A stretch of DNA of 64,000 nucleotides from Branchipolynoe longqiensis. Taxonomy: Eukaryota > Annelida > Polychaeta > Phyllodocida > Polynoidae. The notes under the pieces are model-generated. The model saw only the letters and a list, made by a program, of their open reading frames with translations. It was not told the DNA's origin and searched no databases. The translations under genes and the position numbers were made by a program. Of the stretch, positions 28,232-39,900 are shown one piece after another. The DNA is taken from NCBI GenBank assembly GCA_030323885.1, contig CM059202.1, forward strand, positions 45,402,849 through 45,466,848. The letters are read 5' to 3'. Positions within the stretch are counted from its first letter, which is position 1; the number at the start of each line of letters is the position of its first letter.

Positions 28232-28580
28232 TTGCTTCAAGTTTGTTTTATTTAATGACGCCTCTAGAGCACATTGATTTTCATCATCGGCTATTGGACA
28301 TCAAACATACGGTCATTCTGACATATTTCTTTGGAGGAAACCTGCTGCCACCACATAGGCTACTCTTTCCGATAAGCAGCAAGGGGTCTTTTATATGCAC
28401 TTTCCAACAGACAGGACAGCACATACAACAGCCTTGATGAACCAGTTGTGGACCACTGGTTGGAACGGAAAATATCCCAAACTGAACATGTGTCCACTGA
28501 GCAGGATCGATAGGATGACAAACATCTTCACAGGTGGACACTCTATCGCCTGAGATATGTCCCGCTCCCCCTGAAGCGGT
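28232..28580 (-). mobile_element. SINE-2 copy (tRNA-derived)
   Basis: On the minus strand: GGGACATATCTCAGGCGATAGAGTG (A-box-like), then GTCATCCTATCGATCC (B-box-like), body with CCAGTGGTCCACAACTGGTT, and tail TGCTCTAGAGGCGTCATTAA ATAAAACAAAC. Other copies are at 32207-32525 and 37793-38240. Confidence 0.8.
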
Positions 28581-28663
28581 TGGTTCAAGACGCACAAACA
28601 ATGAACTGTTACATTTGATCCTGATAATTTTGAATTAGTTAAGTTGTGTAGAACGTTTCTCGT

Positions 28664-28912
28664 CCATTAAAGTCGCATGGTCCGATGGTTTTGAGTTTGA
28701 GAGAAATTATATGAGCTTGATAGGTACAATCTAACATACTTTAGTTTGAAATAACTTTGATTTTAAATGGCTAATTTTTTAGATATTTTAAGCGTAAGCA
28801 CAGGAAATTTATTTTGTCAAGCACGCAAAAACTCTTGACTCCATAGGGTTCTGCAGTAACATATTCCATCCAGTTACTTTAGTATTCCCTTCTATTTGGC
28901 GACAAATGTGAC
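28664..28912. mobile_element. MITE-A, right part missing
   Basis: TTAAAGTCGCATGGTCCGATGG then AAATGGCTAATTTTTTAGAT and TTCTGCAGTAACATATTCC. It fades near 28912 before the second end. Confidence 0.7.
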
Positions 28913-29519
28913 GGAAACAGAAATAGCCTAATATGGTGGCCGCCATTTGTATATTTGTGTTGAATCGCATAATAACCAACATCCAGAAAACGGAAATAGC
29001 ATTTTGAACTTCGCTACGCAGCAAACAGTGTGGACGACACCGATTGGTTAATAATATACTCGTGTTGACTCGCATAATAAAAAATGAATAATTCTCCAAG
29101 CATTATGTATGTCAAGACACCAATCCAACTACACCTTTCAAAACATATTACCTAACATTTCCCTTTAAATTGACATAAAACCAGTCTGATGTAAGTCCCC
29201 ACTGCAATCTCATACTTCCAATCCCATCAGTAGGCCACACATTACGGAACACTTGTGATGGGATTAAAAAATGGGCAGGTTTCTCGCATTTGGTATTGGT
29301 GATTGGATCCACTGATTTGCATATTTACAATATGTGTATTGGAGATATGTTATATCTTTTTGGAAAAAGAAGAGAGGAAGACAAAGGAAGAAAGAAGTGT
29401 TTAAAGACAATTCTAGAATCATGCAATACCATGTGATGCATGCTCACCAAGTGCATAATACATAGGTTGAACTGGAATTGTATGCAGTTACTATTACAAC
29501 TAATAGTCAATTTATATTA

Positions 29520-29690
29520 TGCTTCTATTACCGAACAGGATTTTCATGTGGTTATTATTGCAACTGATATTGTCATTTATGTACCAACAAATTGTATTGA
29601 ACAGCCGGAAAACCAGTGTTCTGGCGCTGACAAAAGACATTATTCGCTGAATAAAATACATTTAGTAAAAACAAAAAGACTAGTCCGTAA
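29520..29690. repeat. Repeat family O, inverted copy
   Basis: ATTTTCATGTGGTTATTATTGCAACTGATATTG to TCAGCGAATAATG words are the reverse complement of 15062-15230. Confidence 0.7.
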
Positions 29691-29934
29691 TTCTGAACTT
29701 CCATGTTTATGCCAAGTTATGTATTTCTATTAATTTTGAATAAAATCAAAGTTTTGTATTTCATGTACATCTTTGTTTTGCTGTTGATGTTGATTTTCAT
29801 AGCCTGGTACCCTGGTCTTTCTACAGAGGTCCCCACTGTGCTCGTGGAGGCACTACCTAACGGAAACCACGGGTACTGGATCCCGACTAAGGGGAGGGGG
29901 GGGGGGGTCGGTCCTAAGCATTGCTTATTCATAT

Positions 29935-30032
29935 TAAGTGCACCAGCATCTAAGTTAGATATGTAGAATCAAATCTAGATAAGTGTTTTCACTTTGAAAA
30001 TGTTATACTTTCACCGGTCTATGCACCTTTAA
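29935..30032. mobile_element. MITE-A fragment next to the RRP1 stop codon
   Basis: TTAAGTGCACCAGCATCTAAGTTAGATATG to AAAATGTTATACTTTCACCGG TCTATGCACCTTTAAGG covers one end of the family. It begins about 20 bp beyond the RRP1 stop, so it probably forms part of the 3' UTR. Confidence 0.7.
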
Positions 30033-30050
30033 GGTATTGCTGAATAAAAA

Positions 30051-30919
30051 CTATTCTCCTACCGGTTTGCATTTCCGTGGTTCAGTGTTGATAACCTTCG
30101 ACTTGGACATTGCTCGCCGTACAAATGCTGCTGGAACTTTAGCGCCGCAATCAAACTTTGCAAATGATTTCCCAAACTTTTCACTCGTCGTCTCTCCAAG
30201 ACTGGCTTCCATGGCCTTTTGGAAGCCATCCTTTAACGGGCCAGTGTACTTCTTGTTCGGCACAAAGATCTCGACATCTCCGTCCATGTCCTCTTTGTTC
30301 ATATCCTGATGCTCTGCTTTTGCCATTTTCTTCTTCGGCTTCTTGGGTTTCACTGCCATTTCCACTGTATAAACAGACTCTTCCAGCGCCTCTTCGGTTG
30401 ACAGCTTCTTTCGATTCTTCTTTTTCTTTGTCAATGTTCTCGTTCTAGTAACCTTCTTCTGGACAGCATTGCCCGTTTCAACGCACTTCTTAGGTTTCTT
30501 GCACTTTTTCAAAAGTTGATTTGACGGTATCCCATCACCACTGTCTATGAACACTTCAGGATACAGCAACTCTTCGGTGTCCTCTGTACTACTCTTTTCC
30601 TTCTTCAACGAACTAGTCTGCAAATCCTCTGTATTCATCTGCTTGGTGGATTCGGCTAACCCAACAACGACTGCTGGGACAGCCTCTTTCTTGGCCATGG
30701 CTTTCCGCTTCTTTTTCTTTCGCACCTTCTTCGGTGTAGTTTCTTGTTCCTCTTCGACTGCGTTCTTTAACTTTTTCTTAGATTTCTTCATTGGCGCACT
30801 GTCCGATAGGTTATTTTCGTCTTCACCCATTTCATGGAAGCCGTTCATCTCAGCGACCTTCTGTGCTTTCACCCGTTTCTTTTTCTTCTTTACAGATTCA
30901 CTGGATTCCTCATCTGAAG
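30051..30919 (-). CDS. RRP1: RRP1 exon 9 (lysine-rich tail and stop)
   Basis: Acceptor TTTCTAG at 30920-30926. Encodes about 289 residues of low-complexity Lys/Glu/Ser sequence with repeated KKKKKR and KPKKPKKK runs and possible casein-kinase sites (SDEESSES). A more ordered stretch near the end ([20 protein letters not shown]) precedes RRAMSKSKV and the stop. Vertebrate RRP1B has a similar basic tail. Confidence 0.93.
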
Positions 30920-33900
30920 CTAGAAATGGATACGAGAAAACATAATTAGACAACTGAAACCCTATTCTTGAGCACACGGGGTTCATACCCATTTTAATAT
31001 TTCAAATTTCAGGAATTTCCAGTGCAAAATTCCAGGACGTTTTAAAGACGTTTACTAAATAAAAGTGCCCCAAAACACAACTGTATTCATAGTCAATTCA
31101 CTGGGTAATGGTGCTGTCACATTACGACCCTTCTCGCCGGCGTGCCGCCAATGCGCAAAATCACTTTTAATCATCAACACACATCAAACTTTTCGGCGCC
31201 AGCGCAACGTAATGGTAGCGCGCGGCCGATGTTGTGGTAAAAGTTTGGCGCGCCGTCCTGATATGACCGTAGATGTTGCTGAGACTTAAAACAACAAATA
31301 GCAACAGTTTGACGCAACGTGGGGGAACGACCATCATGCGCGCGCGGCATCTGCCTAGCATTCGCATAATGTTATTCTAGCGACTAACATATCTCGACGT
31401 GCTCGAACGTCGCCATAATGTTGGCACCCGCGCATCGTCGCACTTCGAAAGTTTTGTGCAAGCACAAAACTTTGCCGATCCCCTGACGCATGCCGACGAC
31501 CGCCGCCGTAGATGAACTAATACCAACGCGCACCTAACACTTCCTGACGTGTCCCGACGTTGCGCCAAAAAACCACATACGTCGACACACGTTGGCGAGA
31601 AGCGTCGTAATGTGACAGCACCATAAGATGTGAATTGTATAATAAGCATGAGAAATAACGACGACTATATGTAGGCCTATGGTTTTAATATAAAAATCAA
31701 GAGGCTGCTGAAGAAAAAACAAACAATTCTTGCCATGAATATGGCCTATGCTGCCGACACGGCGTAAAGAAACCACCAATCAATCAATCAAGAGGCAGGA
31801 TAACGACCCAACAAAAACAGATTGGGGGGGGGGGGGGGGGAGGGTGAAGAGATCGAGCTTGCTTGTTGGAGTTTTACATCCTTGCAACATCTAAGGTGGG
31901 CGGTGTTCACCACATGGCCATGAGGAAGTCCAAGAACATCCTCTTCATTATCAAGCAGGCTTGGGGTATGTTTCCAAGTTCAATATAATCTCACCGCTTT
32001 TGTCACCGTCTGCATCTGTACGCAGTTTTCTTTTCCCCTGCTTCTTGAATTTGCCCGTCTTCAACATCAGATCTCTTTCAAATGCGCTAAGACGCTCCAT
32101 CGCTGCCTGGTAGTCGATGGGGTCCTTTTCCGGCATTCCCTTCACCACATGCACCTCCAACTGAATCCCCTGCGCCAGGTTCTTGAACCTACAGAGCAAA
32201 AAAAGTAAAGCTTGTTTTATTTAACGACGCCTCTAGAGCACATTGAATTTTATCATCGGCTATTGGATGTCAAACATATGGACATTCCGACATATTTCCC
32301 CGCTGCCGCCACATAGGCTACTCTTTGCATTAAGCAGCAAGGGGTCTTTTACACTTTCCCACAGACAGGACAGCACATACCACAGCCTTTGATGAACCAG
32401 TTATGGACCACTGGTTGGAACAGAAAATATCCCAAACTGCAAATGGGTCCACTGAGCAGAATTGATAGGATGACCGACACCTTAACAGGTGGACAGTCTA
32501 CCACCTGAGCTACGTCCCGCTCCGGGGTGGGGTTCCAAGTGTTATGTGGCGTTATGGTCTAGCATTATGGAGTGTTACAAGGGTGTGGGTACCATGCAGC
32601 TAGAATTGAAAAGGTATAAACAAATCTCATATCCAGCATTTTGGTGTGCACACCATAATTAAGTTGGTACAGCTGCAGTTTAAATATCCCAAGGTTAAGG
32701 CTTTAAAACAAAAATTACCAAAATTAAATTATACTTGTATATTTATCATTAAGAAATGACAGAAACTTTAATTTGCAATGGATATCAGATAGGAAATTGT
32801 CATTGAATGAAATGGTGCATATAGTAGATATCCTATAACTTAGCGTCAATAAATGTATTAGGCCGAATTGAAATGAAATCATCGTTCGGTTCCAGGTAGA
32901 AGACGCTACCTACGTTTTGACAAGTGAGTAAATTGGCTTCCGGTTCTTCCCTCGACATCCCTCACCGCTCGCCAACTCGAAGAGGCGGTTCGCCAGGGCA
33001 TTGAAGTTAACCTACGAAGAGCAACTCAGTAATAATCATAGTACTGTTTCTTGGGGTTTTACGTCACGGAAATATCCACGGTCATATCACGACGGCTATC
33101 AACTTGTGATAATGCGCACTCATGGTGACTTTAGAGGGCTGCCCCACTGGGAGACTAGGCTTTCAGCACCATAATCCAATATCCCACTCAGTCACATTAT
33201 CCTGAGCTAAGCGGTTCGTTCACTATCCCAGTAATGCTAGGTGGCAGGCTAGGTAGGAACAAGTATCAATTTTGAATGTCATTGGTTTGACTCGGCCGAG
33301 ACTCAAACCCTTGACTCTCCACATGGGAAGACTCCACTTCTTAACAAATTTACTTTGTTTAAATTACCAATTCGGCCACCATGTTCGACCAGATTTCTGG
33401 GATACTAGTCAAATATACTTGTGCAGAATTCTAATTTTCAGTACAGAATAGTGTTTGTCACGATTACACCACGATGTTAAATATGTGGGTTGAGTCTGTC
33501 TGTTGAGGTTTTACATCCTAGTAACATTAAAGGTCATCAGGACGGATATTGACTTGTGACAGTATGCATTAAGGGTAGCTTTTTAGTGCTGTCACACTAG
33601 AAAACCGGGCCACTGACACCATGACCTGAAATCCCATGGAGTCACATTATCCTGCCACTGAGCAAACTAGTTTTTGCACTATCCTGGTAATGGTGAGTGG
33701 CAGGCTAGAGTGTAACAAGTATCAATTTTGTAAGTCATTGGGATGACTCGGTTATGGCCATATCAGTTAAGAACTGCTTAATATATACACAATCACTTTA
33801 TCTCCATATCAGTTAAGAACTGCTTAATATATACACAATCACTTTATCTCCATATCAGTTAAGAACTGCTTAATATATACACAATCACTTTATCTCCATA

Positions 33901-36900
33901 TCAGTTAAGAACTGCTTAATATATACACAATCACTTTATCTCCATATCAGTTAAGAACTGCTTAAGATGTACACAATCACTTTATCTCCATATCAGGAAA
34001 GAACTGCTTAATATATATATACACAATCACTTTATCTCCATATCAGTTAAGAACTGCTTAAGATGTACACAATCACTTTATCTCCATATCAGGAAAGAAC
34101 TGCTTAATATATATATACACAATCACTAAAAGGAAAGGAGCGCTTACTATAATAAATCATTTTATCTCTAATGAGGATTTGCCTCAAATGATTAGTACCA
34201 CGTAACCAGTGCTTCGTCGGCCATCATGGTTGGATAGAGGTTGATTGATTGATTGGTGGTTGCTTTACGCCGTGTCGGCAGCATAGGCCATATTCACGGC
34301 GAGAAATGCTTGTTTTTTGTTCAAACCATCGCTTTTACATGTAAAGGCAGACAATCAATTATGTGCAAATAGACACTCATTAAATTAGAAAGCTCCCAAT
34401 CATATATTTGTGGTCAAGGAAAACAAATTCCCATAGAAAAAGAAAAGTTTTATTAATAATTGGTTGGTTGGATAGAAAGTACAGCATAACACTGCCGATG
34501 CGGCGGCGTTAATATCGCTTGGATTTGGGGTTTAATTTGACCAAATTTCACTTTTTGATTAAGCGATTACATTATTTCAACCCCTGAGTGAATATTCATG
34601 ATTCTAAATAACAGAATTAGATCATAGCAGTGAATAGATTTGGGCTTTTTGTTTTGCTTACGTCGGCATCAATATCACTTGGATTTTTGGTTTAATTTGA
34701 CATGATTTCACTTTTTGATTAAGCTATTCTCATAAATAACATTATTTCAGCCCCCGATTGAATATTCACGGTTCTAAACAACAGAATTAGATCATAGCAG
34801 TGAATAGATTTGTGCTTTTTGTTTTATTTACACACACTTGATACTAGAAGGAACTGCTTCTATCCAACCATGATGCAGGAGTAGTGTGATCCCTACGTAA
34901 CACGCAAATCCTCAATATTAGGAAAAGAGCACTTAATATATTATCGTATGAAAGTGGTCTCCAGCAAAAAACGTGGAAACCAAGCCGAAAACGTGGATTT
35001 TCACCCCCATAGGATTAACACTGTCAGAGAATCGCGGGGAAAATGCCCGAAGTCAGGTTTCAACTATCCTCATTGTGCCTATATTATCGCCCATATCTAA
35101 CTCGTTCTTGTTTGGGTTGTATGTTTCAGCAACATCTAAGGTCATTCGAACTACCCAATTGTTGTCATATACATTGTGACTTTTTAGAAGTTTGTTTAAT
35201 ATATTTATCTAATAATATAGATCTCGATGTGGGGCAACGCGGAGATCTTTCATCCCTGATATATACACTATCATATCATTTTCTCTCATCTCAGGAAAGG
35301 AGATACAGCCATATCAACGCTAAATTCGATGTGATTTTTCTCTCCAAATAAATCCATTATTTAGTTGCATAGTCCGATGGTTTTGAATTTCTGTATTTTT
35401 TCTGAGATAAATATATTAGATCAATCACTAGTATCTGCTTGACACAAGTTCAAAGTTACTTTTATTTTAGATGGTAAACCTTTGAGATATTTTGAGTGCA
35501 AACATGGAAAATTAGTTGCCAAAACTCTGACACCATAGACTTCTGCAGTAACAGGTTCTGTTAAATTGACTCAGTATTGCCTTCTACGCAGAAACAAATG
35601 TTTAATAAGTGCATCAGTATGTAAATTAGATATGTAAAATCAAATTTAGATAATTCGTTTGGTTTTGAAAATTTGATGTTTCATCAGACTATGCAGCTTT
35701 AAATAAGCCAATTGACAGCTACCTTCAAGTTAGCTTCCTCTTCCTCGCCTTCTTCTGCCTTCCTTTTCTCAAGGCGATCGGACTCTGCTCCGATGATTGG
35801 GAAGAACACTTCCTTAATTATGTGAGTGCGTAACGCATGGCTGAAAATAAACAATTTGATTCGATTGGTCGAAAAAGATTAGCGAAAAACCCAAAATATC
35901 TGGTAATTCGCCTGGCGACAATTCACAAAACAGGAGCCTGTCTATGCGGCTCCTTGCCTCAGTGCAATTACTTCACTCATCTCCTTGGAATTGTAAGCCT
36001 TATAAATAGTATTTGGGGGGGGGGGGGGAGGGGGTACATTAGTTGATTAAAGTTGCATGGTCCGGTGGCTTGTGAGTTTTTCCAAACCGTTTGAGATAAA
36101 TATATTAAATTGATTGTTATGATCTACTTACCATTACCCTGAAATGGTTTTGATGACTGCAAACTCATTTTGAAGATATTTGAAGTAAATGCATTACAAA
36201 ATAATTTCGGCAATCTTGCCGAGACTCCCGGACTGGAAGCCAAGGATGTGACACCATTCCCAATCTCGCCATGGTCACGTAGTGTACTGACCTCATTACC
36301 ATACTGAACTCTGGAGAGTGCCTCAGTCTTGCTCAGGCTGATCATGTGGTGTGTGAAACTAGGCCATGACCACCGAGAGCCTCAGAGAGGTCACGAGATT
36401 GACCTGCATCTTAGAGAGTGAATTCTGAGGCACATGGCTTCCTCTAGCAGTGGTGTGAACGTACATTCTTGTCAAATCGGACTAAATTGATTAGTGTGGG
36501 CACCAGTATCTAAGTTAGATATGTAGCACCAAGTCTAGGTAAGTGTTTTAGTTTTGAAAATATATTTATACCATCATACCATGCAACTTTAAAGAGGGGA
36601 AATTTCAATCGTAGACAATTGGTTTTGCTCATTCCACTGCTCCTTGCCATATCCAAGTAATGCCGATGGCCTGGCTAGGTAGCAACAAGTATAAATTTTA
36701 ACGTCATTGGTTTGACTCGGCTAGGGTTCGAACCCGGGGATTCATATCCAACGACCAACCAGAACGGGAGGCGGACGCTCAACTCATTCGGCCATCGCGT
36801 TTGCATCCATAAGTCATTTAATGTTTACAATTACATCCATACTTACATATTTGACAGACCATAGCTTGTATGGGATCAAGGTCACGCAAACCAGTGTGGC

Positions 36901-39900
36901 GGGGGGAGGGTGATGAAAATGGGAATTGTTGCACATAGAGCAGTTTTCAACACACACTTCTGGCTATTCCGGGGATTGCGTGCTAACCATTACACCACCT
37001 AGGCTTCCTGATACACTCACCCTACCCACACCTACCTGTCTCCGTGGCTCCTTGCCTGAGGTCAGCACAGACTACTGCAATAGTGTGAATGACTGAAGCT
37101 AAACATGGACGGATTTGTTGTTTGTTTTACGTCATAGCAACATCTAAGGTCATATCAGGACGGGTACCGACTTGTGACAGTGCGCACTCATGGCGACTTT
37201 ATAGTGCTGCCCCACTGGGAGATCAGGCCACCACCACCATGACCTGATATCCCACTCAGTCACATTATCCTGACACTGAACCAACCAGTACATGTTGCTA
37301 GGACGTAAAACAACAAACCGTACTTTAGTTTGAAAAAACTTTCATTTTAAATGGCTAACTTTCGAGATATTTAAAATGCAAACACAAAATTAATTTTGGC
37401 AAGCATGCCAAAACTCCATAGGCCTCTGCAGTAATAGGTTCTATTAAATTGGCTTGGTGTTCCGTGGTGACAAATGTTTGATAAGTGCTCTAGATTATAA
37501 GTAAGATATGTAGAATCAAATCTAGATCACTGTTTTTGGTTTTGAAAATTAGATGTTTTCATCGGACTATGCAGCTTTAATGTTAGTTTGTAAACAGAGT
37601 AAGGACATCACAAGGACGCTGAATTCTACAGTGTTACCTTTTCACTTTGCTCAGGAACACGCAGTAGGGATCCAGGAAGGCAGCCACTTGTTCCTCGGAC
37701 AGCTGCGAATTTAAACACAAACGAGAGAAAAAACACACGTAAAGTTTAACCAATTATGTGGACAAAATATTCAGTAATAATAACAAAAAGTAAAGCTTGT
37801 TTTATTTAATGACGCCTCTAGAGCGCATTGATTTTCATCATCGGCTATTAGATGTCAAACATATGGTCATTCTGACTTTAAGAAAAAAAAGGAAACCTGC
37901 TGCCACCACATAGACGTAGTTCAGGCGATAGAGTGTCCGCCTGTGATGGCATGGGTCATCCGATCGATCCTGATCAGTGGACACATTTGCACTTTGAGCC
38001 ATTTTCCGTTCCAACCAGTGATCCATAACTGGTTCATCAAAGGCTGTGGTACGTGCTCTCCTGTCTGTGGGAAAGTGCCTATAAAAGACCCCTTGCTGCC
38101 TATCGGACAGAGTAGCCTATGTGGTGGCAGCAGGTTTTCTCCAAAGAAATATGTCAGGAAAAAACATGTGTTTGAGATGCAATAGCCGATGATAAAAATC
38201 AATGTGCTCTAGAGGCGCTGTTAAATAAAACAAGCTTTCCCATTCCAAGGTCATATCAGGACGGGCACCAAGTTGTGACAATGCACACTCATGGCAACTT
38301 TATACAATGCTTCCTCACTGGGAGACCACACCACCAGCACCATAACCTAATATTTCACTCAGTCACATTATCCTGACACTGAGCTAACAAAGTCCTTGCC
38401 CTATCCTAATAATGCAGAGCTGCAGGGTAGGAAGAATCAAGTATCAACTTTGTAAGATATTGGTTTGATACGAGCAGGATTCGAACTCCCGACCATACCA
38501 CCACTCACCTACACGTACCAGCAGCCACTCACCTACAAGTACCAGCAGCCACTCACCTACAAGAACCAGTAGCCACTCACCTACAAGTACCAGCAGCCAC
38601 TCACCTACAAGTACCAGCAGCCACTCACCTACAAGCACCAGCAGCCACTCACCTACAAGTACCAGCAGCCACTCACCTACAAGTACCAACAGCCACTCAC
38701 CTACAAGTACCAGCAGCCACTCACCTACAAGCACCAGCAGCCACTCACATACAAGCACCAGCAGCCACTCACATACAAGTACCAGCAGCCACTCACCTAC
38801 AAGTACCAGCAGCCACTCACCTACAAGTACCAGCAGCCACTCACCTACAAGTACCAGCAGCCACTCACCTACAAGTACCAGCAGCCACTCACATACAAGT
38901 ACCAGCAGCCACTAACCTACAAGAACCAGTAGCCATTCACCTACAAGTACCAGCAGCCACTCACCTACAAGTACCAGCAGCCACTCACCTACAAGAACCA
39001 GCAGCCACTCACCTACACGTACCAGCAGTCACTCACCTACAGGTACCAACATCCACTCACCTACACGTACCAGCAGCCACTCACATACAAGCACCAGCAG
39101 CCACTCACCTACAAATACCAGCAGCCATTCACCTACAAGTACCAGCAGCCACTCACCTACACGTACCAGCAGCCACTCACCTACAAGTACCAACAGCCAT
39201 TCACCTACAAGTACCAGCAGCCACTCACCTACAAGTACCAGCAACCGTTCACATACTCTCACCTACAAGTACCAGCAGCCACTCACCTACTCTCACATAC
39301 AAGTACCAGCAGCCACTCATCTACAAGTACCAGCAGGTACTCACCTACAAGTACCAGCAGCCATTCACCTACAAGTACCAGCAGCCACTCACCTACTCTC
39401 ACATACAAGCACCACCAGCCACTCGCCTACAGTCATGTACAAATACCAGCAGCCACTTGTCTGCGCTCACCTGCTCTGCGCCCACGCATCTTAACTCCTC
39501 CAAGTAGATGTCAGCTATGTGCAGCTTGAGCCCTTCCGGCGTCGCGTCGTCTGTCGGGTGAATCACGGTGTCACGCAGTGAGCTCAGCGTTGCCGCCACC
39601 AACGTGCTGTCCCAGCCCTCACGGCGCAGGAAGACGAACATCTCAAGTGTGCACTTACGGATCAACTGAAAGCATTCAACTTAAAAGTTCCAGTCCGATG
39701 AAAGCATCATTTTTAAAAGCAAAACAAATCTAGATTGGATTCTACATACCCAACTTAGATACTGATGCACATCAAAAGCACTTGTTTTTATATAGAAAGG
39801 GGTACTTAGTCAATTTAATAGAACCTGTTACTGTTGAAGCCGACGGGGTTAGAGTTTTGACGTGCTTGCCAAAATTAATTTGACATGTTTGCGGTTCAAA

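Larger units (their letters stand above)
11300..30050. other. Intergenic region between DEDD and RRP1: no convincing gene
   Basis: About 19 kb separate the two 3' ends. Long open frames here are all inside repeats (MITE, SINE, duplicated block, LINE remnants) or in simple sequence. Repeats found are listed separately. Parts where I see nothing classifiable are 11300-11690, 11960-13500, 14050-14700, 17010-17630, 21430-22190, 26860-27660 (very AT-rich) and 28915-29300. A short GC-richer, promoter-like patch at 14540-14660 has GCATGCGC and AAAATGGCGGCG, but the frame after its ATG soon runs into a (TAC)n repeat. Confidence 0.7.

Noticed and set aside
31065..31779. Several basic, Arg/Cys-rich frames on both strands
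   Set aside because: All fall in the CpG-rich interior of MITE-N.
32966..33011. Short version of RRP1 exon 7 ending at AGCG|GTGAGG
   Set aside because: It leaves exon 8 out of frame and omits [10 protein letters not shown], which the family conserves; the donor at 32914 solves both.
33758..34130. Regular repeats resembling a CRISPR array
   Set aside because: Units are tandem without unique spacers, in a eukaryotic intron.
38444..39262. Long frames encoding GEWLLVLV repeats
   Set aside because: They are the open phase of the 24-bp minisatellite inside an RRP1 intron; no start context, domain or conservation supports a protein.
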